In this document: positions 1-10,747 of the stretch, piece after piece
Layout: every line of letters starts with the position of its first letter
Numbering within the stretch: position 1 is the stretch's first letter
Source: Methylobacterium sp. CB376
GTDB taxonomy: Bacteria > Pseudomonadota > Alphaproteobacteria > Rhizobiales > Beijerinckiaceae
Assembly: GCF_029714205.1 (NCBI RefSeq)
Contig: NZ_CP121648.1
Coordinates: 6,636,501-6,700,500 of the forward strand
Length of the DNA: 64,000 nt
Direction: 5' to 3'
Notes under the pieces: model-generated
Database searches by the model: none
Told to the model about the DNA's origin: nothing
What the model saw: only the letters and a program-made list of their open reading frames with translations
Made by a program: the position numbers and the translations under genes

Positions 1-3000
1 GACAGCCTGGTCGGGCAGGTCGACAAGCATCTCGGCGCCCGGGCGACCGCCCTCAACGAGGCCCTGATCGTGCGGGCGGGCGAGATCGCCCGCGCCATGG
101 CGGAGGGCGGGCGCGAGGTCGCCCAGGCCCTCGACGCCCGCGCCGACGAGCTCGCCCGGGCGGTCACCGCCCAGATCCAGGCGATGAGCGACGCGCTCGG
201 CGCCCGGGCGGGCGAGATCGGCGGCGCGTTCGGCCGCCGGACCGAGGAGCTCGCCGCCCGCCTGGACGAGGGCGCGGCCCGCTTCGACGAGCGCGTGCTC
301 GCCCGCCTGGACGGCGTCGCGGCGGCCCTCGACGCGCGCAGCCGCGTGATCGAGGAGGCGTTCGGCGGCCAGGCCCAGGAGATCCTGCGCCAGGTCGAGG
401 CGCGCACCCGCGCCCTCGACGAGGAGCTCGGCCGGCGCGCCCGCGACCTCGTCGACTTGGTCGAGCACCACGGCGGCGCGGCGAGCCGCGACCTCGCCGG
501 GCAGGGCGAGGCGATCCGCGCCGCCTTCGAGACCGGCGCCGAGAGCCTCTCGCGCCTCGTGGAGGAGCGCGTCGCCGCCCTGGCGGCCGGGCTCGACGAG
601 CGCCGCCGCCTGATCGAGGACACGTTCGGGGCGAGGACCCAGGAGGTCCTGGGCGAGATCGAGGCGCGCACCCGCGCCCTCGACGAGGAGCTCGGCCGGC
701 GCACGCGCGACCTCGTCGGCTTCGTGGAGACCCATAGCGGCGCGGCGAGCCGCGACCTCGCCGGGCATGCCGAGGCGATCCGCGCCGCCTTCGAGGGCAG
801 GGCGGAGGGCCTCTCGCGCCTCGTGGAGGAGCGCACCGCCGCCCTGGCGGCCGAGCTCGACGAGCGCGGCCGGGCGATGTTCGGCACGGTCGGCCAGCGG
901 ATGACGGACCTCGCCCGGCTGTTCGACCGCGGCGGCGCCTCCCTGGCCGAGCTGCTGGAGCGCCGCGGCGAGAGCGTGATCGGGCGCCTGCAGGAGGCGG
1001 TCGCCGAGGCCGAGCGCAGTCTGGAGAGCGGCGGCGCCCGCCTCCAGGAGGGCGTGGCCGGCCGCACCGGCGTGCTCGCCGAGCTCCTCGACCGCGGCAC
1101 CGCCAGCCTCGCGGAGGTGCTGGAGCAGCGCGGCGAGGCCCTGGTCGGGCGCCTGCAGGGCGCCGTGGCCGAGGCCGAGCGCGCCCTCGACGCGGGCGGC
1201 ACCCGCCTGCAGGAGGGCGTGGCCGCCCGCACCGCGGCGCTCACCACCCTGCTCGACGCGCGCGGCGGCGCCGTCGACGCGGCCTTCGAGGACCGCCTGC
1301 GGCGCCTCGGCAGCCTCGTGGACGAGCAGGCCACGACCATCCACGCCCTGCTCGACGGCCAGGCCGAGATCCTGCGCGCCGCCCTCGACGAGCGCATCCG
1401 GGCCCTGCACGACCTGCTCGACCAGCGCGCCGCGGCGATGCGCGGCCTGCTCGACGGCCAAGCGGGCGCGCTCGGCCACGTCCTCGACGAGCGGGTCGGC
1501 GCCCTGCAGGGGCTCCTCTCCGAGCGCGGCCAGGGCCTCGCGCAGCTCTTCGAGACGCGGGTCGGCGACCTCACGGGGGCCCTCGACGCGCGCACCCGCG
1601 ACCTCGCCACCCTGTTCGACCGGCGTCTCGCCGCCCTCGACCTCCTGGTCGAGCGCCGCGGCAGCGCCCTCGCCGAGACCGTCGAGGCGCGGGCGAACGC
1701 CCTGGCCAGCCTGGTGGACGACCGCGCGGCGGCCTTCGCGCGCACGGTCGACGACCGCGCCGCCTCCCTGTCGGGGCAGCTCCAGGCGCGGATCCACGAC
1801 CTCGGCCGCGCGGTGGACGAGCGCGCGGAGGCCTTCTCGGGCCTCGTCGAGGGGCGGCGCGCGGCCTTCGCGCAGCTGCTCGACGGCGGCGCCGGCCTGC
1901 GGGATCTCCTGGTGGAGAACGAGCGCGCGATCGCCGCCCTGCTCGAGTCCCGCCAGGCCGCCCTCGCCCGCGAGATGCACGAGCGCACGGCGAGCCTCGC
2001 GGCGCTCCTCGACGAGCGGGTGCGGATCCTCTCCGGCACGCTCGCGCAGGGCGGGCAGGCGCTCGCCGACGCGATGGGGGCGGGGGATTCGGCGGTCGCC
2101 GCGCTGCAGGCGCGCGTCGCCACCCTGTCGGAGGCGGTGGAGGGCTCGACACAGGCCCTCGTCTCCCTGTTCGACGGCCGCGCCACCGAGCTGCTCGCGC
2201 TGATCGAGACCCGGGGCGGGGCGCTGGGCGCCGCCCTGCAGAGCCGCATCGCGGAGTTCGCCGAGGTGGTGGCGCAGCGCGACGCCGCCTTCCGCGCCCT
2301 GGTGGAGGGGGGCGCGGAGGCGCTCGGGCGCGTGCTCGACGCGCGCGGCGAGGCCCTGGCGGCGCGGCTCCAGGGCCAGATCGCGGCCCTCGACGGCACG
2401 GTCGCGGCGGGGGCGGACGCCTTCGCGCACACCATCGAGGCCCGGGCCCAGGCCCTGGCCTCCGTGCTGCAGGAGCGCGGCGACGCCCTGGCGGGGTCGG
2501 TGGACGAGCGCAGCGCCGCCTTCACGGCGCGGATCGACGGGCGGATGCGGGCCTTCGCGGCCCTGGTCGCGGCCCGTGGCGAGGCGCTGGCGGACGCCTT
2601 CGACGACCGCAGCGACGCCTACGCGGCCCTGGTCGACACCCGCATGGCGGCGCTGACCCAGGCCCTCGACGAGCGGGCGGCCGCCTTCCAGGCCGCCTTC
2701 GACGAGCGCCAGGAGGGCCTCACCGGCGGGTTCGACCGCCGGGCGGCGGCGCTCGCCGCCCTCATCGACCAGCGCAGCGCCACGCTCGCCCGCAGCCTCG
2801 CCGAGGCCGCCCGCGAGATGGTCCAGGCCCTCGACGGGCCCGGCGCGGACCTCGCCCGCAGCCTGGACGAGCGGGTGGGGACGCTGGCCGAGATCGTCGA
2901 CGGGCGGGGGCAGGCCCTCGGCCGCACCCTCGAGGCGAGCACCCGCACCCTCCAGGAGGCGATCGACGCCCGCGGCCAGGACCTGGTGGCGCGCCTGGAG

Positions 3001-4878
3001 GCGAGCGGCCAGGCGGTGGTGGGCGGCCTCGACCAGCAGGTCGCGGCCCTGCGCGGCCTCGTCGAGGGGCCCGGCACGGCCCTCGTCTCGGCCCTCGGCG
3101 AGCGCTCCGAGGCCCTGGAGCAGGCGCTGGTCCACGGCGTCGGCGGCGTGATCGAGGCCCTGGAGCGGCGCGGCCGGGAGCTGGCGGAGGCCGCCTCCCG
3201 CACCGCGGCCGAGCTGCACGCGGCGGCGGACCAGGGCGCGACGCGGGCCGTCGAGGTGCTGCGTCAGGCCAACGAGCGGCTCGGCGGCGACCTCGGCGTC
3301 CTGCTCGGCCGGGTCGAGGGCGCCTGCCTGGGGCTGCAGGAGCTGGTCGGCAGCGCGGGCGAGAACCTCGCGGCGATCGAGGACGGGCTCGCGGGCCGCG
3401 TCCAGCAGATCCAGGCGGCGCTCGGCGAGATCGCCGAGGAGACGGGCCGGGCCTCCGAGCAGGTGTCGGGCCGGGTCGCCCAGCTGCAGGACGTGGCCTC
3501 CGGGAGCCTGCGGCAGGCCGCGACGCTCGCCGCCGCCCTCGATGCCCGCGGCAAGGCGCTCGCCGAGACCACCCGCCAGCACCTCGCCGGCCTCGCCGAG
3601 GCGGCGGGCCAGCTGGAGGGCGTAGAGGGCCGGATCGCCGCCACCCTGTCCGAGCGGCAGGCGGCGATCGACGCGCTGCTCGGCCGCATCGACGAGCGGG
3701 CGGGCGCCCTCTCGGCCTCGACCGAGGGGCTCGGCGGGCGCGTCGAGGAGACGCTGCGCGGCGTCGAGGCGCGCGTCCAGGCCTTGGGCGAGAGCCTGTC
3801 CCGGAGCGCGCGCGACGCCGCCGAGGCGCTGTCGCGGGCGGTCGAGGAGCTGCGCGGCAGCGCCGAGGCCGACGGGGCGCGCGCCGCGGAGGCGGTGCGC
3901 GGGGCGGTCCAGGGCGCCTCGGGCGAGCTCCAGGGCGCCTTCGGGGAGGCCGCGAGCCGGTTCCAGGGCACGGTCGAGTCCCTGCGCGGCATGGCGGCCG
4001 AGATCCGGCGGACCCTCGACGAGATCCGCCAGGACCTGCAGCGCGGCGTGAGCGCGATCCCGCAGGAGACCCAGGACGCGACGAGCGAGATGCGCCGGGT
4101 GGTCGCCGACCAGATCAAGGCCCTGAACGAGCTCTCGTCCCTCGTCGCCCGCTCGGGCCGCGCCGCGGACGTGGCGGCGCCCAAGCTGGCCGATGCCAGG
4201 TCCGTCGAGGCCCGGGCGGCGGTCGGCGCCGAGGCGCCGCGGCCCGCCGCGCCCCGGCCCGCCCAGGCGGCTCCGGCTCCGGCCCCGGCACCGTCGACCC
4301 CGGCGGCGCCCGCGACCCGGCCCGCCCCGACCCCCGCCCCGGCGGCGCCCGCGGCGCGCGGCGCTCCGGCGCCCCGGCCGGCCCCCGCGCCCGCCCCCGC
4401 AAGGCCCGCGGCCGGGCCGGCGCCGGCCCCCCGGCCGGTCGGCACCGGCTGGCTCTCCGACCTCCTCAGCCGCGCCTCGCAGGACGAGGCCCCGGCCGAG
4501 GCGGGCGCGGCCCAGCGCACCGGCGAGGAGGGACTCGGCACGATCGACTCGATCTCGGGCAACATCGCCCGGATGATCGACCATCAGGCCGCGGTCTCCC
4601 TCTGGGAGCGCTACCGGGCGGGCGAGTCGAACCTGTTCACCCGCGACCTCTACACCGCGGCGGGCAAGCAGACCTTCGACGAGATCCGCCGCCGCTACCA
4701 GTCCGAGCCGGAGTTCCGCCGCACCGTCGACCGCTACGTGCGGGAGTTCGAGCGGCTGCTCGGCGAGGTCTCCCGGGCCGACAAGGATCCGCGCCGGGCG
4801 AACGCCTACCTGACCTCCGAGACCGGCAAGGTCTACACGATGCTCGCCCATGCGAGCGGGCGGTTCGAGGGGGCGTGA
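1..4878 (+). CDS. Giant hendecad-repeat helical protein, 5'-truncated by window
   Basis: The frame is open from base 1, so the real start lies upstream; at least 1,625 codons are visible. Residues up to about 1,380 are a long run of 11-residue units of the form hydrophobic-D-x-R-x-x-x-[LF]-x-x-[LA] (for example VDERSAAFTAR, IDGRMRAFAAL, FDDRSDAYAAL). These predict a continuous amphipathic helix or coiled coil, as in apolipoprotein- or LEA-type 11-mers. Two 88-residue blocks (8 x 11) near bases 391-655 and 655-919 are almost identical. A Pro/Ala-rich linker (about 4195-4440) leads to a compact charged C-terminal domain of about 130 residues with no repeats, which looks conserved. No signal peptide or membrane segment is visible in this part. 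A structural or envelope/cytoskeletal role is only a guess. Confidence 0.85.
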   Translation, partial: DSLVGQVDKHLGARATALNEALIVRAGEIARAMAEGGREVAQALDARADELARAVTAQIQAMSDALGARAGEIGGAFGRRTEELAARLDEGAARFDERVLARLDGVAAALDARSRVIEEAFGGQAQEILRQVEARTRALDEELGRRARDLVDLVEHHGGAASRDLAGQGEAIRAAFETGAESLSRLVEERVAALAAGLDERRRLIEDTFGARTQEVLGEIEARTRALDEELGRRTRDLVGFVETHSGAASRDLAGHAEAIRAAFEGRAEGLSRLVEERTAALAAELDERGRAMFGTVGQRMTDLARLFDRGGASLAELLERRGESVIGRLQEAVAEAERSLESGGARLQEGVAGRTGVLAELLDRGTASLAEVLEQRGEALVGRLQGAVAEAERALDAGGTRLQEGVAARTAALTTLLDARGGAVDAAFEDRLRRLGSLVDEQATTIHALLDGQAEILRAALDERIRALHDLLDQRAAAMRGLLDGQAGALGHVLDERVGALQGLLSERGQGLAQLFETRVGDLTGALDARTRDLATLFDRRLAALDLLVERRGSALAETVEARANALASLVDDRAAAFARTVDDRAASLSGQLQARIHDLGRAVDERAEAFSGLVEGRRAAFAQLLDGGAGLRDLLVENERAIAALLESRQAALAREMHERTASLAALLDERVRILSGTLAQGGQALADAMGAGDSAVAALQARVATLSEAVEGSTQALVSLFDGRATELLALIETRGGALGAALQSRIAEFAEVVAQRDAAFRALVEGGAEALGRVLDARGEALAARLQGQIAALDGTVAAGADAFAHTIEARAQALASVLQERGDALAGSVDERSAAFTARIDGRMRAFAALVAARGEALADAFDDRSDAYAALVDTRMAALTQALDERAAAFQAAFDERQEGLTGGFDRRAAALAALIDQRSATLARSLAEAAREMVQALDGPGADLARSLDERVGTLAEIVDGRGQALGRTLEASTRTLQEAIDARGQDLVARLEASGQAVVGGLDQQVAALRGLVEGPGTALVSALGERSEALEQALVHGVGGVIEALERRGRELAEAASRTAAELHAAADQGATRAVEVLRQANERLGGDLGVLLGRVEGACLGLQELVGSAGENLAAIEDGLAGRVQQIQAALGEIAEETGRASEQVSGRVAQLQDVASGSLRQAATLAAALDARGKALAETTRQHLAGLAEAAGQLEGVEGRIAATLSERQAAIDALLGRIDERAGALSASTEGLGGRVEETLRGVEARVQALGESLSRSARDAAEALSRAVEELRGSAEADGARAAEAVRGAVQGASGELQGAFGEAASRFQGTVESLRGMAAEIRRTLDEIRQDLQRGVSAIPQETQDATSEMRRVVADQIKALNELSSLVARSGRAADVAAPKLADARSVEARAAVGAEAPRPAAPRPAQAAPAPAPAPSTPAAPATRPAPTPAPAAPAARGAPAPRPAPAPAPARPAAGPAPAPRPVGTGWLSDLLSRASQDEAPAEAGAAQRTGEEGLGTIDSISGNIARMIDHQAAVSLWERYRAGESNLFTRDLYTAAGKQTFDEIRRRYQSEPEFRRTVDRYVREFERLLGEVSRADKDPRRANAYLTSETGKVYTMLAHASGRFEGA

Positions 4879-4886
4879 CCCCTCCC

Positions 4887-4912
4887 GGCCCGCGGGGATC
4901 GTCCCGCGGGCC
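4887..4912 (+). terminator. GC-rich hairpin after the repeat protein
   Basis: Perfect 10-bp arms GGCCCGCGGG / CCCGCGGGCC with a 6-base loop start 9 bases after the stop codon. There is no T tract, so this is a probable but unproven terminator. Confidence 0.5.
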
Positions 4913-5019
4913 GCGCCCCGCCACGGCCCGCGTGCCCCGCGTGCCACGGCGGGGCGCCGTCAACAGGGGGAGGCCCGGGCGGCCTTCCGCGCGGCCGGGC
5001 CGGCCGCTAGCCTTCGGGC

Positions 5020-6543
5020 ATGTCCGCTTCGCCCCTCGCCGCCTCCCTCGCCGCGCCCCCGGGCGCGCCCGCCAACCTGACCGAGTGGTCGGTCACGGAC
5101 CTCGCCGCGGCCCTCAAGCGCACGCTGGAGGACGCGTTCGGCCACGTGCGGCTGCGGGGCGAGATCTCGGGCTATCGCGGCCCGCACGGGTCGGGCCACG
5201 CCTATTTCAGCCTGAAGGACGGCGGCGCCAAGATCGACGCGGTGATCTGGAAGGGCACGCTCGCCCGCCTGCGCCACCGCCCGAAGGAGGGGCTGGAGGT
5301 CGTCGCCACCGGGCGGATCACCACCTTCCCGGGCAAGTCCGCCTACCAGATCGTGATCGACTCCCTCGAACCGGCGGGGGCGGGCGCCTGGATGGCGCTG
5401 CTGGAGGAGCGACGCCGGCTGCTGGCCGCCGAGGGCCTGTTCGACGCCGCCCGCAAGCGCCCGCTGCCCTACCTGCCGCGGGTCGTCGGGGTGGTGACCT
5501 CGCCGACCGGCGCCGTCATCCGCGACATCCTCCACCGGCTGGCGGACCGCTTCCCGCGCCCCGTCCTGGTCTGGCCGGTGCGGGTGCAGGGGGAGGGCTC
5601 GGCCGAGGAGGTGGCGGCGGCGATCCGGGGCTTCAACGCGCTCGCCCCGGACGGGCCGATCCCGCGCCCGGACGTGCTGATCGTCGCCCGCGGCGGCGGC
5701 TCGATCGAGGATCTCTGGAGCTTCAACGAGGAGATCGTGGTGCGGGCCGCGGCCGCGAGCGCGATCCCGCTGATCGCGGCGGTCGGCCACGAGACCGACG
5801 TCACGCTGATCGACCACGCCGCCGACCGCCGCGCCCCGACCCCGACCGGGGCGGCCGAGATGGCGGTGCCGGTGCGGCTCGACCTCGTGGCGGATCTCGA
5901 CGGGCTGGCGCGGCGCCACGCCGCCTCCCTGGCCCGCCTGATCGAGCGGCGGCGCGCGGACCTGCGCGGGCTCGCCCGGGTGCTGCCCACGCCCGAGGGC
6001 CTGCTCGCGGTCAAGCGCCAGCGCCTCGACCTCGCGGAGGCGCGGCTGCGCCCGGCCCTCGGCGAGGCGGCCCGGGCGGCGCAGGGGCGGCTCGCGCGGC
6101 TGCTGCAGGCCCTCGGCCGCCACCCGCCGGCCCTGCACCTCGCCCGTGCCCGCGCCCGGCTCGCCGGCATCGATCACCGGCCGCGCCACGCGCTCGAGCG
6201 GCTGATCGCCGTGCGGGCCGAGCGGCTGAACGGCGTGGCGCAGCGCCTCGCCCAGGCGGAGAGCCGCGACCTGGAGCGCCGCCGCGCCCGCTTCGCGGCG
6301 GCCTCGGGCCTGTTCGACAGCCTGAACTACCGGGCGGTCCTGCAGCGCGGCTACGCCCTCGTCCTCGACGCCGAGGGCCGCCCGGTGGCCGAGGCCGAGG
6401 CGGCCCGCGCGGCCGGGCGGATCACCGTGGAGTTCCAGGACGGCAAGGTCGGGGCCGTGGTCGAGGGGGCGCCGCCCCGGCGGGCCGCGGCCAAGCGGGG
6501 ACCGGCCGCCCCGGCCAGGCAGACCTCCCTGTTCGACCTGTGA
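5020..6543 (+). CDS. xseA: Exodeoxyribonuclease VII large subunit
   Basis: Catalytic subunit of ExoVII, which degrades single-stranded DNA bidirectionally in mismatch and cross-link repair; it normally works with several XseB subunits, and no xseB is in this window. The 507-residue product has the N-terminal OB-fold (about 20-115, with [16 protein letters not shown] and HAYFSLKD), then the family core containing [12 protein letters not shown], the signature [16 protein letters not shown], and [17 protein letters not shown] with PTPTGAAE. A charged helical region and an AAARxTSLFDL-like tail follow. Length fits the alphaproteobacterial family. The ATG start directly precedes MSASPLA and keeps the whole OB-fold. 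Confidence 0.96.
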   Translation: MSASPLAASLAAPPGAPANLTEWSVTDLAAALKRTLEDAFGHVRLRGEISGYRGPHGSGHAYFSLKDGGAKIDAVIWKGTLARLRHRPKEGLEVVATGRITTFPGKSAYQIVIDSLEPAGAGAWMALLEERRRLLAAEGLFDAARKRPLPYLPRVVGVVTSPTGAVIRDILHRLADRFPRPVLVWPVRVQGEGSAEEVAAAIRGFNALAPDGPIPRPDVLIVARGGGSIEDLWSFNEEIVVRAAAASAIPLIAAVGHETDVTLIDHAADRRAPTPTGAAEMAVPVRLDLVADLDGLARRHAASLARLIERRRADLRGLARVLPTPEGLLAVKRQRLDLAEARLRPALGEAARAAQGRLARLLQALGRHPPALHLARARARLAGIDHRPRHALERLIAVRAERLNGVAQRLAQAESRDLERRRARFAAASGLFDSLNYRAVLQRGYALVLDAEGRPVAEAEAARAAGRITVEFQDGKVGAVVEGAPPRRAAAKRGPAAPARQTSLFDL

Positions 6544-6548
6544 TGCGG

Positions 6549-6571
6549 GATCCGGTTGATCGAATCGGATC
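6549..6571. repeat. Interspersed palindrome, copy 1
   Basis: An imperfect palindrome with outer arms GATCCG / CGGATC around the core TTGATCGAA lies 5 bases after the xseA stop. A second, longer copy with the same core is at 26546-26582. It could act as a transcription terminator for xseA or be a REP-like element. Confidence 0.55.
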
Positions 6572-6906
6572 ACGCGCCCGCGCGGCGCGAGAGCGAAGCC
6601 CCGCTCCGCCATCCCGAAGGGATCGAGCGGATTGGGTCTGACGCGGGGTCCGGCCGCGCCGCGCCCGGATCGCCGCGAAACTCCCCGCGAGCCCCTTCCC
6701 GAAGCGCCGGTCGGCGCCAGATCTCCCCGCACGGGAAAGTTCCCACAGGTGGTGCAGCCCGGGGCCGCGCGCGGTGCAGTTGTAGCGCGCGCGGGGCCCG
6801 GCCTAGGACCGCCCGTCTGGAACCGTTGTGATCGAGGATCGCCGGGCGCCGTGACCGGAAACGTGTCCGCGAGGCGCGCCGCGCACCCGACAGCCGGAGG
6901 GCGACG
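6572..6906. other. Intergenic, presumed promoter of molybdoenzyme operon
   Basis: About 335 GC-rich bases without a convincing gene. The segment must carry the promoter for the 2Fe-2S/molybdopterin pair, but no clear -35/-10 pair is recognisable. A purine-rich GGAGGGCG lies 5-10 bases before the ATG at 6907. Confidence 0.4.
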
Positions 6907-7386
6907 ATGATCAAATTCACCGTGAACGGTGCGGAGCGGAGCTATGACGGGGATCCCGACATGCCGCTCCTCTGGTACCTGCGCGACGAGCTCGGGCTCG
7001 TCGGCACCAAGTTCGGCTGCGGCATCGCGGCCTGCGGTGCCTGCACGATCCACCTCGGCGGCACCGCCGTGCGCTCCTGCCAGACCCCGGTCTCGGCCGC
7101 GCAGGGCCAGCCGGTCGTGACCATCGAGGGGCTCTCGCCGGACGGCAGCCATCCCCTGCAGGTGGCGTGGCGCGACCTCAACGTGGCGCAGTGCGGCTAC
7201 TGCCAGACCGGGCAGATCATGCAGGCCGCCTCCCTCCTCAGGGACACGCCCAAGCCCGGCGACGCGGAGATCGACACCGCCATGAGCGGCAATCTCTGCC
7301 GCTGCGGCACCTATCCGCGCATCCGCGCCGCCATCAAGCAGGCGGCCGGCGTGACCCCGAAGGCCAGCCAGGGAGAGCGCCTGTGA
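6907..7386 (+). CDS. 2Fe-2S subunit of a xanthine-oxidase-family molybdenum hydroxylase
   Basis: Electron-transfer subunit resembling the alpha subunit of isoquinoline 1-oxidoreductase (IorA) and bacterial aldehyde oxidases. The 159 residues contain the plant-ferredoxin-type cluster ligands Cys38, Cys43, Cys46 and Cys58, followed by the second, all-helical cluster domain with [11 protein letters not shown] and the CRCGTYPRI motif near the C terminus. The downstream catalytic gene overlaps its stop (GTGA), indicating translational coupling and a 1:1 complex. The substrate cannot be told from sequence; N-heterocycles or aldehydes are the family options. Confidence 0.93.
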   Translation: MIKFTVNGAERSYDGDPDMPLLWYLRDELGLVGTKFGCGIAACGACTIHLGGTAVRSCQTPVSAAQGQPVVTIEGLSPDGSHPLQVAWRDLNVAQCGYCQTGQIMQAASLLRDTPKPGDAEIDTAMSGNLCRCGTYPRIRAAIKQAAGVTPKASQGERL

Positions 7387-9728
7387 TCCACGACCGCGAT
7401 CTCACCACGCAAGGGGCCGGGCAAGGGGCCGGGCAAGGGGCCGGTCCGGTTCCCGGGCTGCGCAACGTCAGCCGCCGCGGGCTGCTCGGCGGCGCCGGCG
7501 CCCTCGTCCTCGCGCTGGCGCTGCGCGCGCCGGCCCGGGCCGCCGAGCAGGAGCCGCCGACATTCGGCGGGGACGCCATGCCGCACGGCCGGCGCGACGA
7601 CCCCCACCTCTTCGTCGCCATCGCGCCCGACGGCACCGTCACGGTGACCTGCCACCGCTCCGAGATGGGGCAGGGGGTGCGCACCTCGATCGCCCTCGTT
7701 GTCGCCGACGAGCTCGACGCCGACTGGGCCAGGGTCCGGGTCGCCCAGGCCCCGGGCGACGAGGAGAAGTTCGGCAACCAGGACACGGACGGCTCGCGCT
7801 CGCTGCGCCACGCCTTCGTGCCGATGCGCCGGGCCGGCGCGGCGGCCCGCCAGATGCTGATCCAGGCCGCGGCCGCGCAATGGGGCGTGCCGGCCGCCGA
7901 GGTGACGGCGGAGAACCACGTCCTGCGCCACGCGGGATCGGGCCGGCAGGCGGGCTACGGCGACCTCGCGGCCGCGGCGGCGCGGCTCCCGGTCCCGACC
8001 GGGGAGGCCCTGCGCCTCAAGGACCCCTCCGCCTTCCGCTACATCGGCAAGGGCCGGATCGGGCTCGTCGACAATGACGACATCACGACCGGCAAGGCGT
8101 GGTACGGCCTCGACACCCGCCTTCCGGGCATGCTCTACGCGGTCGTCGCCCGCCCGCCGGTCTTCGGCGGCAGGGTCAAGTCCTTCGACGCCGCCGACGC
8201 CCTGAAGGTGCCGGGCGTGGTCAAGGTGGTCCGGATCGACCCGCCCGCGCCGCCGGTGGAGTTCCAGCCCCTCGGCGGCCTCGCCGTCATCGCGAGGAAC
8301 ACCTGGGCGGCGATCAAGGGCCGCGAGGCCCTCAAGGTCACCTGGGACGACGGCCCGAACGCCTCCTACGATTCGGATGCGTACCGGGCGAGGCTGGAGG
8401 AGGCCGCCCGCAAGCCCGGCAAGGTCGTGCGCCAGGAGGGCGACGTCGATGCCGCGATGGCCAAGGCCGCCAAGCGCGTCACGGCCGAGTACTATATCCC
8501 CCACCTCGTCCAGGCCCCGATGGAGCCGCCGGCCGCCACCGTGCGGATCGTGAACGGCAAGGTCGAGGCCTGGGCCTCGACCCAGGCGCCGCAGGCGACC
8601 CGCGAGCGCATCGCCAAGCGCCTCGGGATCGGGCCCGAGGCCGTGACCGTGACCGTCACGCTCCTCGGCGGCGGCTTCGGGCGCAAGTCGAAGCCCGACT
8701 ACGTGGTCGAGGCGGCGCTCTGCTCCCAGGCCATGGACGGCGCGCCGGTCAAGCTGACCTGGACGCGCGAGGACGACCTCCATCACGGCTACTACCACAC
8801 GGTCTCGCTGGAGCACCTGGAGGCGGGGCTCGACGACAAGGGCATGCCGGTGGCGTGGCTGCACCGCAGCGTCGCCCCGACCATCGGCTCGATCTTCGTG
8901 GACGGCGCCGACAACGAGATCCCGATCGAGCTCGGCATGGGGCTGGTGAACACGCCCTTCGCCATCCCGGCCATGCGGATGGAGAACCCGAGCGCCGAGG
9001 CACATGTGCGCATCGGCTGGTTCCGCTCGGTCTCGAACATCCCGCACGCCTTCGCGATCCAGTCCTTCGTGGCCGAACTCGCCCACGCGGCGGGGCGCGA
9101 CCCGAAGGACTACCTGCTCGACCTGATCGGGCCGGCCCGGACCATCGACCCGGTGAAGATCGGCGATGCCTGGAACTACGGCGAGGATCCCTCGCTCTAC
9201 CCGATCGAGACCGGGCGGCTGCGCCGGGTGATCGAGACGGTGGCGGACGGCATCGGCTGGGGCCGCCCGATGCCGAAGGGGCGGGGGCTCGGCATCGCCG
9301 GGCACTACAGCTTCGTGACCTATACGGCCGCGGCGGCCGAGGTGGAGGTCGGGCCCAAGGGCGAGATCGTCGTGCACCGCGTCGATATCGGCATCGATTG
9401 CGGGCCGCAGGTGAACCCGGAGCGCATCCGCGCGCAGCTGGAGGGCGCCGTCGTGATGGGCATGGGGCTCGCGCTCACGGCCGAGATCAGCTTCAAGAAC
9501 GGCCGGGCGGTGCAGGACAATTACGACACCTACGAGATCACCCGCATCGACGCGGCCCCGAAGGTGATCAACGTCCACCTGTTGCCGGGCCAGGATTACG
9601 GCCGGCCCCTCGGGGGCGTCGGCGAGCCGGGCGTGCCGCCGGTGGCGCCCGCGATCGTCAACGCGCTCTTCGCCGCGACGGGGCGGCGGGTGCGCCAGCT
9701 GCCGGTGCGCGACAAGCTGAGCGCCTGA
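7383..9728 (+). CDS. Molybdopterin-binding subunit, IorB-like, Tat-exported
   Basis: Catalytic large subunit partner of the preceding 2Fe-2S protein. GTG at 7383 overlaps the upstream stop and is preferred; it gives 781 residues and leaves a twin-arginine signal ([20 protein letters not shown]) about 20-50 residues in, so the complex is probably periplasmic. The body has the two molybdopterin-binding domains of the xanthine dehydrogenase family, including the glycine-rich [14 protein letters not shown] segment and the C-terminal [19 protein letters not shown] motif, in which the Glu is the family's catalytic base. Before the Tat motif, a 12-bp triplicated sequence (7411-7446) encodes [11 protein letters not shown]. 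No FAD subunit is adjacent, as in Ior-type enzymes that use cytochromes as acceptors. Confidence 0.92.
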   Translation: MIHDRDLTTQGAGQGAGQGAGPVPGLRNVSRRGLLGGAGALVLALALRAPARAAEQEPPTFGGDAMPHGRRDDPHLFVAIAPDGTVTVTCHRSEMGQGVRTSIALVVADELDADWARVRVAQAPGDEEKFGNQDTDGSRSLRHAFVPMRRAGAAARQMLIQAAAAQWGVPAAEVTAENHVLRHAGSGRQAGYGDLAAAAARLPVPTGEALRLKDPSAFRYIGKGRIGLVDNDDITTGKAWYGLDTRLPGMLYAVVARPPVFGGRVKSFDAADALKVPGVVKVVRIDPPAPPVEFQPLGGLAVIARNTWAAIKGREALKVTWDDGPNASYDSDAYRARLEEAARKPGKVVRQEGDVDAAMAKAAKRVTAEYYIPHLVQAPMEPPAATVRIVNGKVEAWASTQAPQATRERIAKRLGIGPEAVTVTVTLLGGGFGRKSKPDYVVEAALCSQAMDGAPVKLTWTREDDLHHGYYHTVSLEHLEAGLDDKGMPVAWLHRSVAPTIGSIFVDGADNEIPIELGMGLVNTPFAIPAMRMENPSAEAHVRIGWFRSVSNIPHAFAIQSFVAELAHAAGRDPKDYLLDLIGPARTIDPVKIGDAWNYGEDPSLYPIETGRLRRVIETVADGIGWGRPMPKGRGLGIAGHYSFVTYTAAAAEVEVGPKGEIVVHRVDIGIDCGPQVNPERIRAQLEGAVVMGMGLALTAEISFKNGRAVQDNYDTYEITRIDAAPKVINVHLLPGQDYGRPLGGVGEPGVPPVAPAIVNALFAATGRRVRQLPVRDKLSA
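7411..7446 (+). repeat. In-frame 12-bp tandem repeat, 3 units
   Basis: The unit AAGGGGCCGGGC occurs three times (last copy one mismatch) near the 5' end of the molybdoenzyme gene. It adds glycine/glutamine residues ahead of the Tat signal. Confidence 0.85.
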
Positions 9729-9838
9729 AACCTCTGCGCCTGAAACCTCTGCGCCGACGCGGTGGCCGCGCCGGCGCAGCCGGAACGGACCTTGCCCGGA
9801 ACGGTTGAGCGGGCGATCCCCTCACCGGAGCCCGTTCG

Positions 9839-10237
9839 ATGACGCTCAGACTCCCCCTCGCCGCGATGCTCGCCGCGCTCGCGGCCGCCCCCGCGCTCGC
9901 GGCCTCCTGCGAGCAGGACATCGCGGCCTTGGAGCCGCGCCTCTCCGCCCAGACCCGGGACGTGATCTCGACCTCGACGGCGAGCAAGGAGGTGTCGAGC
10001 CGCCGCGAGGCCCAGGGCGAGGCCGCCCGGTCCGGGAACGTGCCGCCCTCCGCCCTGCCCAAGGGACCGGAGCCGGGGTCGGGCGAGGCGAAGGCCGCCG
10101 CCGAGGCCGGGACCGGCACCGGCGCCATGGAGGCCCGCGCCAGCCTCAACGGCGCCCGCGAGGCGGCCAGGAAGGGCGACGAGGCCGGCTGCCGCCAGGC
10201 CCTGGACCGGGCGAGGGCGCAGCTCGACGGGCGCTGA
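9839..10237 (+). CDS. Small secreted hypothetical protein
   Basis: A 132-residue product with a classical signal peptide (MTLRLPLAAMLAALAAAPALAAS; cleavage likely after ALA). The mature part is charged and low in complexity, with one cysteine after the cleavage site (CEQD) and one near the end (GCRQALDRARAQL). No family was recognised. It stands 110 bases after the molybdoenzyme on the same strand. A purine-rich sequence upstream supports the ATG. It may be a periplasmic accessory protein, but nothing in the sequence proves that. Confidence 0.65.
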   Translation: MTLRLPLAAMLAALAAAPALAASCEQDIAALEPRLSAQTRDVISTSTASKEVSSRREAQGEAARSGNVPPSALPKGPEPGSGEAKAAAEAGTGTGAMEARASLNGAREAARKGDEAGCRQALDRARAQLDGR

Positions 10238-10588
10238 GCCGGCCCCGCGTCGCGCCCCGAGCGCCCTGGCCGGACCGGGTCGGCCTGTGAGACGCGCCGC
10301 GCGCGAGTGCGGGCCTCGCGCCGCGCCGGGATCGCGTCCAGGCCGACCGGGTGGCCCATGATGGCCGAGGCTGCGAGGATGAGGCGCTGTTCGGCCCCCG
10401 ACGGGTCGGCGCCTCACGCCGGAGTGCGGGCCAGACAGGCTTCGGGACGGTGAGCGTGGGTGCCCCTCCGCATGGCCCACGCTTCCGGCAGCCGTTGAGT
10501 CGGAGCATGCTCTTCTGCCCGCGTCCGTCGCCGCCGAGGCGACTTGGGAGGCAATGGGCCTGTCGCGCGACTGTGGTGAATGCGTGAA
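10238..10588. other. GC-rich intergenic with no supported gene
   Basis: About 350 bases at normal genome composition. Open frames here on either strand have no recognisable domain, so I see no gene, RNA or clear terminator. Confidence 0.4.
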
Positions 10589-10747
10589 ATGAGTGTAAGA
10601 CTAGAAAAAGCTGCAATCGGAAGGGCAGATGTGACCAAATTTCGTCGCGATAATATACTTTATGAACTGGCGTAAAAGAGCAATCATAAATTCCAGTAGT
10701 ATGTAACGCTATCCATAGCAGCAATGCGAATCAATAGGATTGCTATC

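Noticed and set aside
3264..4565. Long minus-strand open frame opposite the hendecad protein
   Set aside because: It is a shadow frame in very GC-rich sequence: low complexity, no domains, and the opposite strand has clear periodic coding signal.
6632..6910. Plus-strand frame between xseA and the 2Fe-2S gene
   Set aside because: Arg/Pro/Gly-rich, no start signal, ends inside the next gene; a chance frame in GC-rich DNA.
4960..7152. 730-codon minus-strand frame opposite xseA
   Set aside because: Antisense shadow of xseA; arginine/glycine/alanine-rich without recognisable family.
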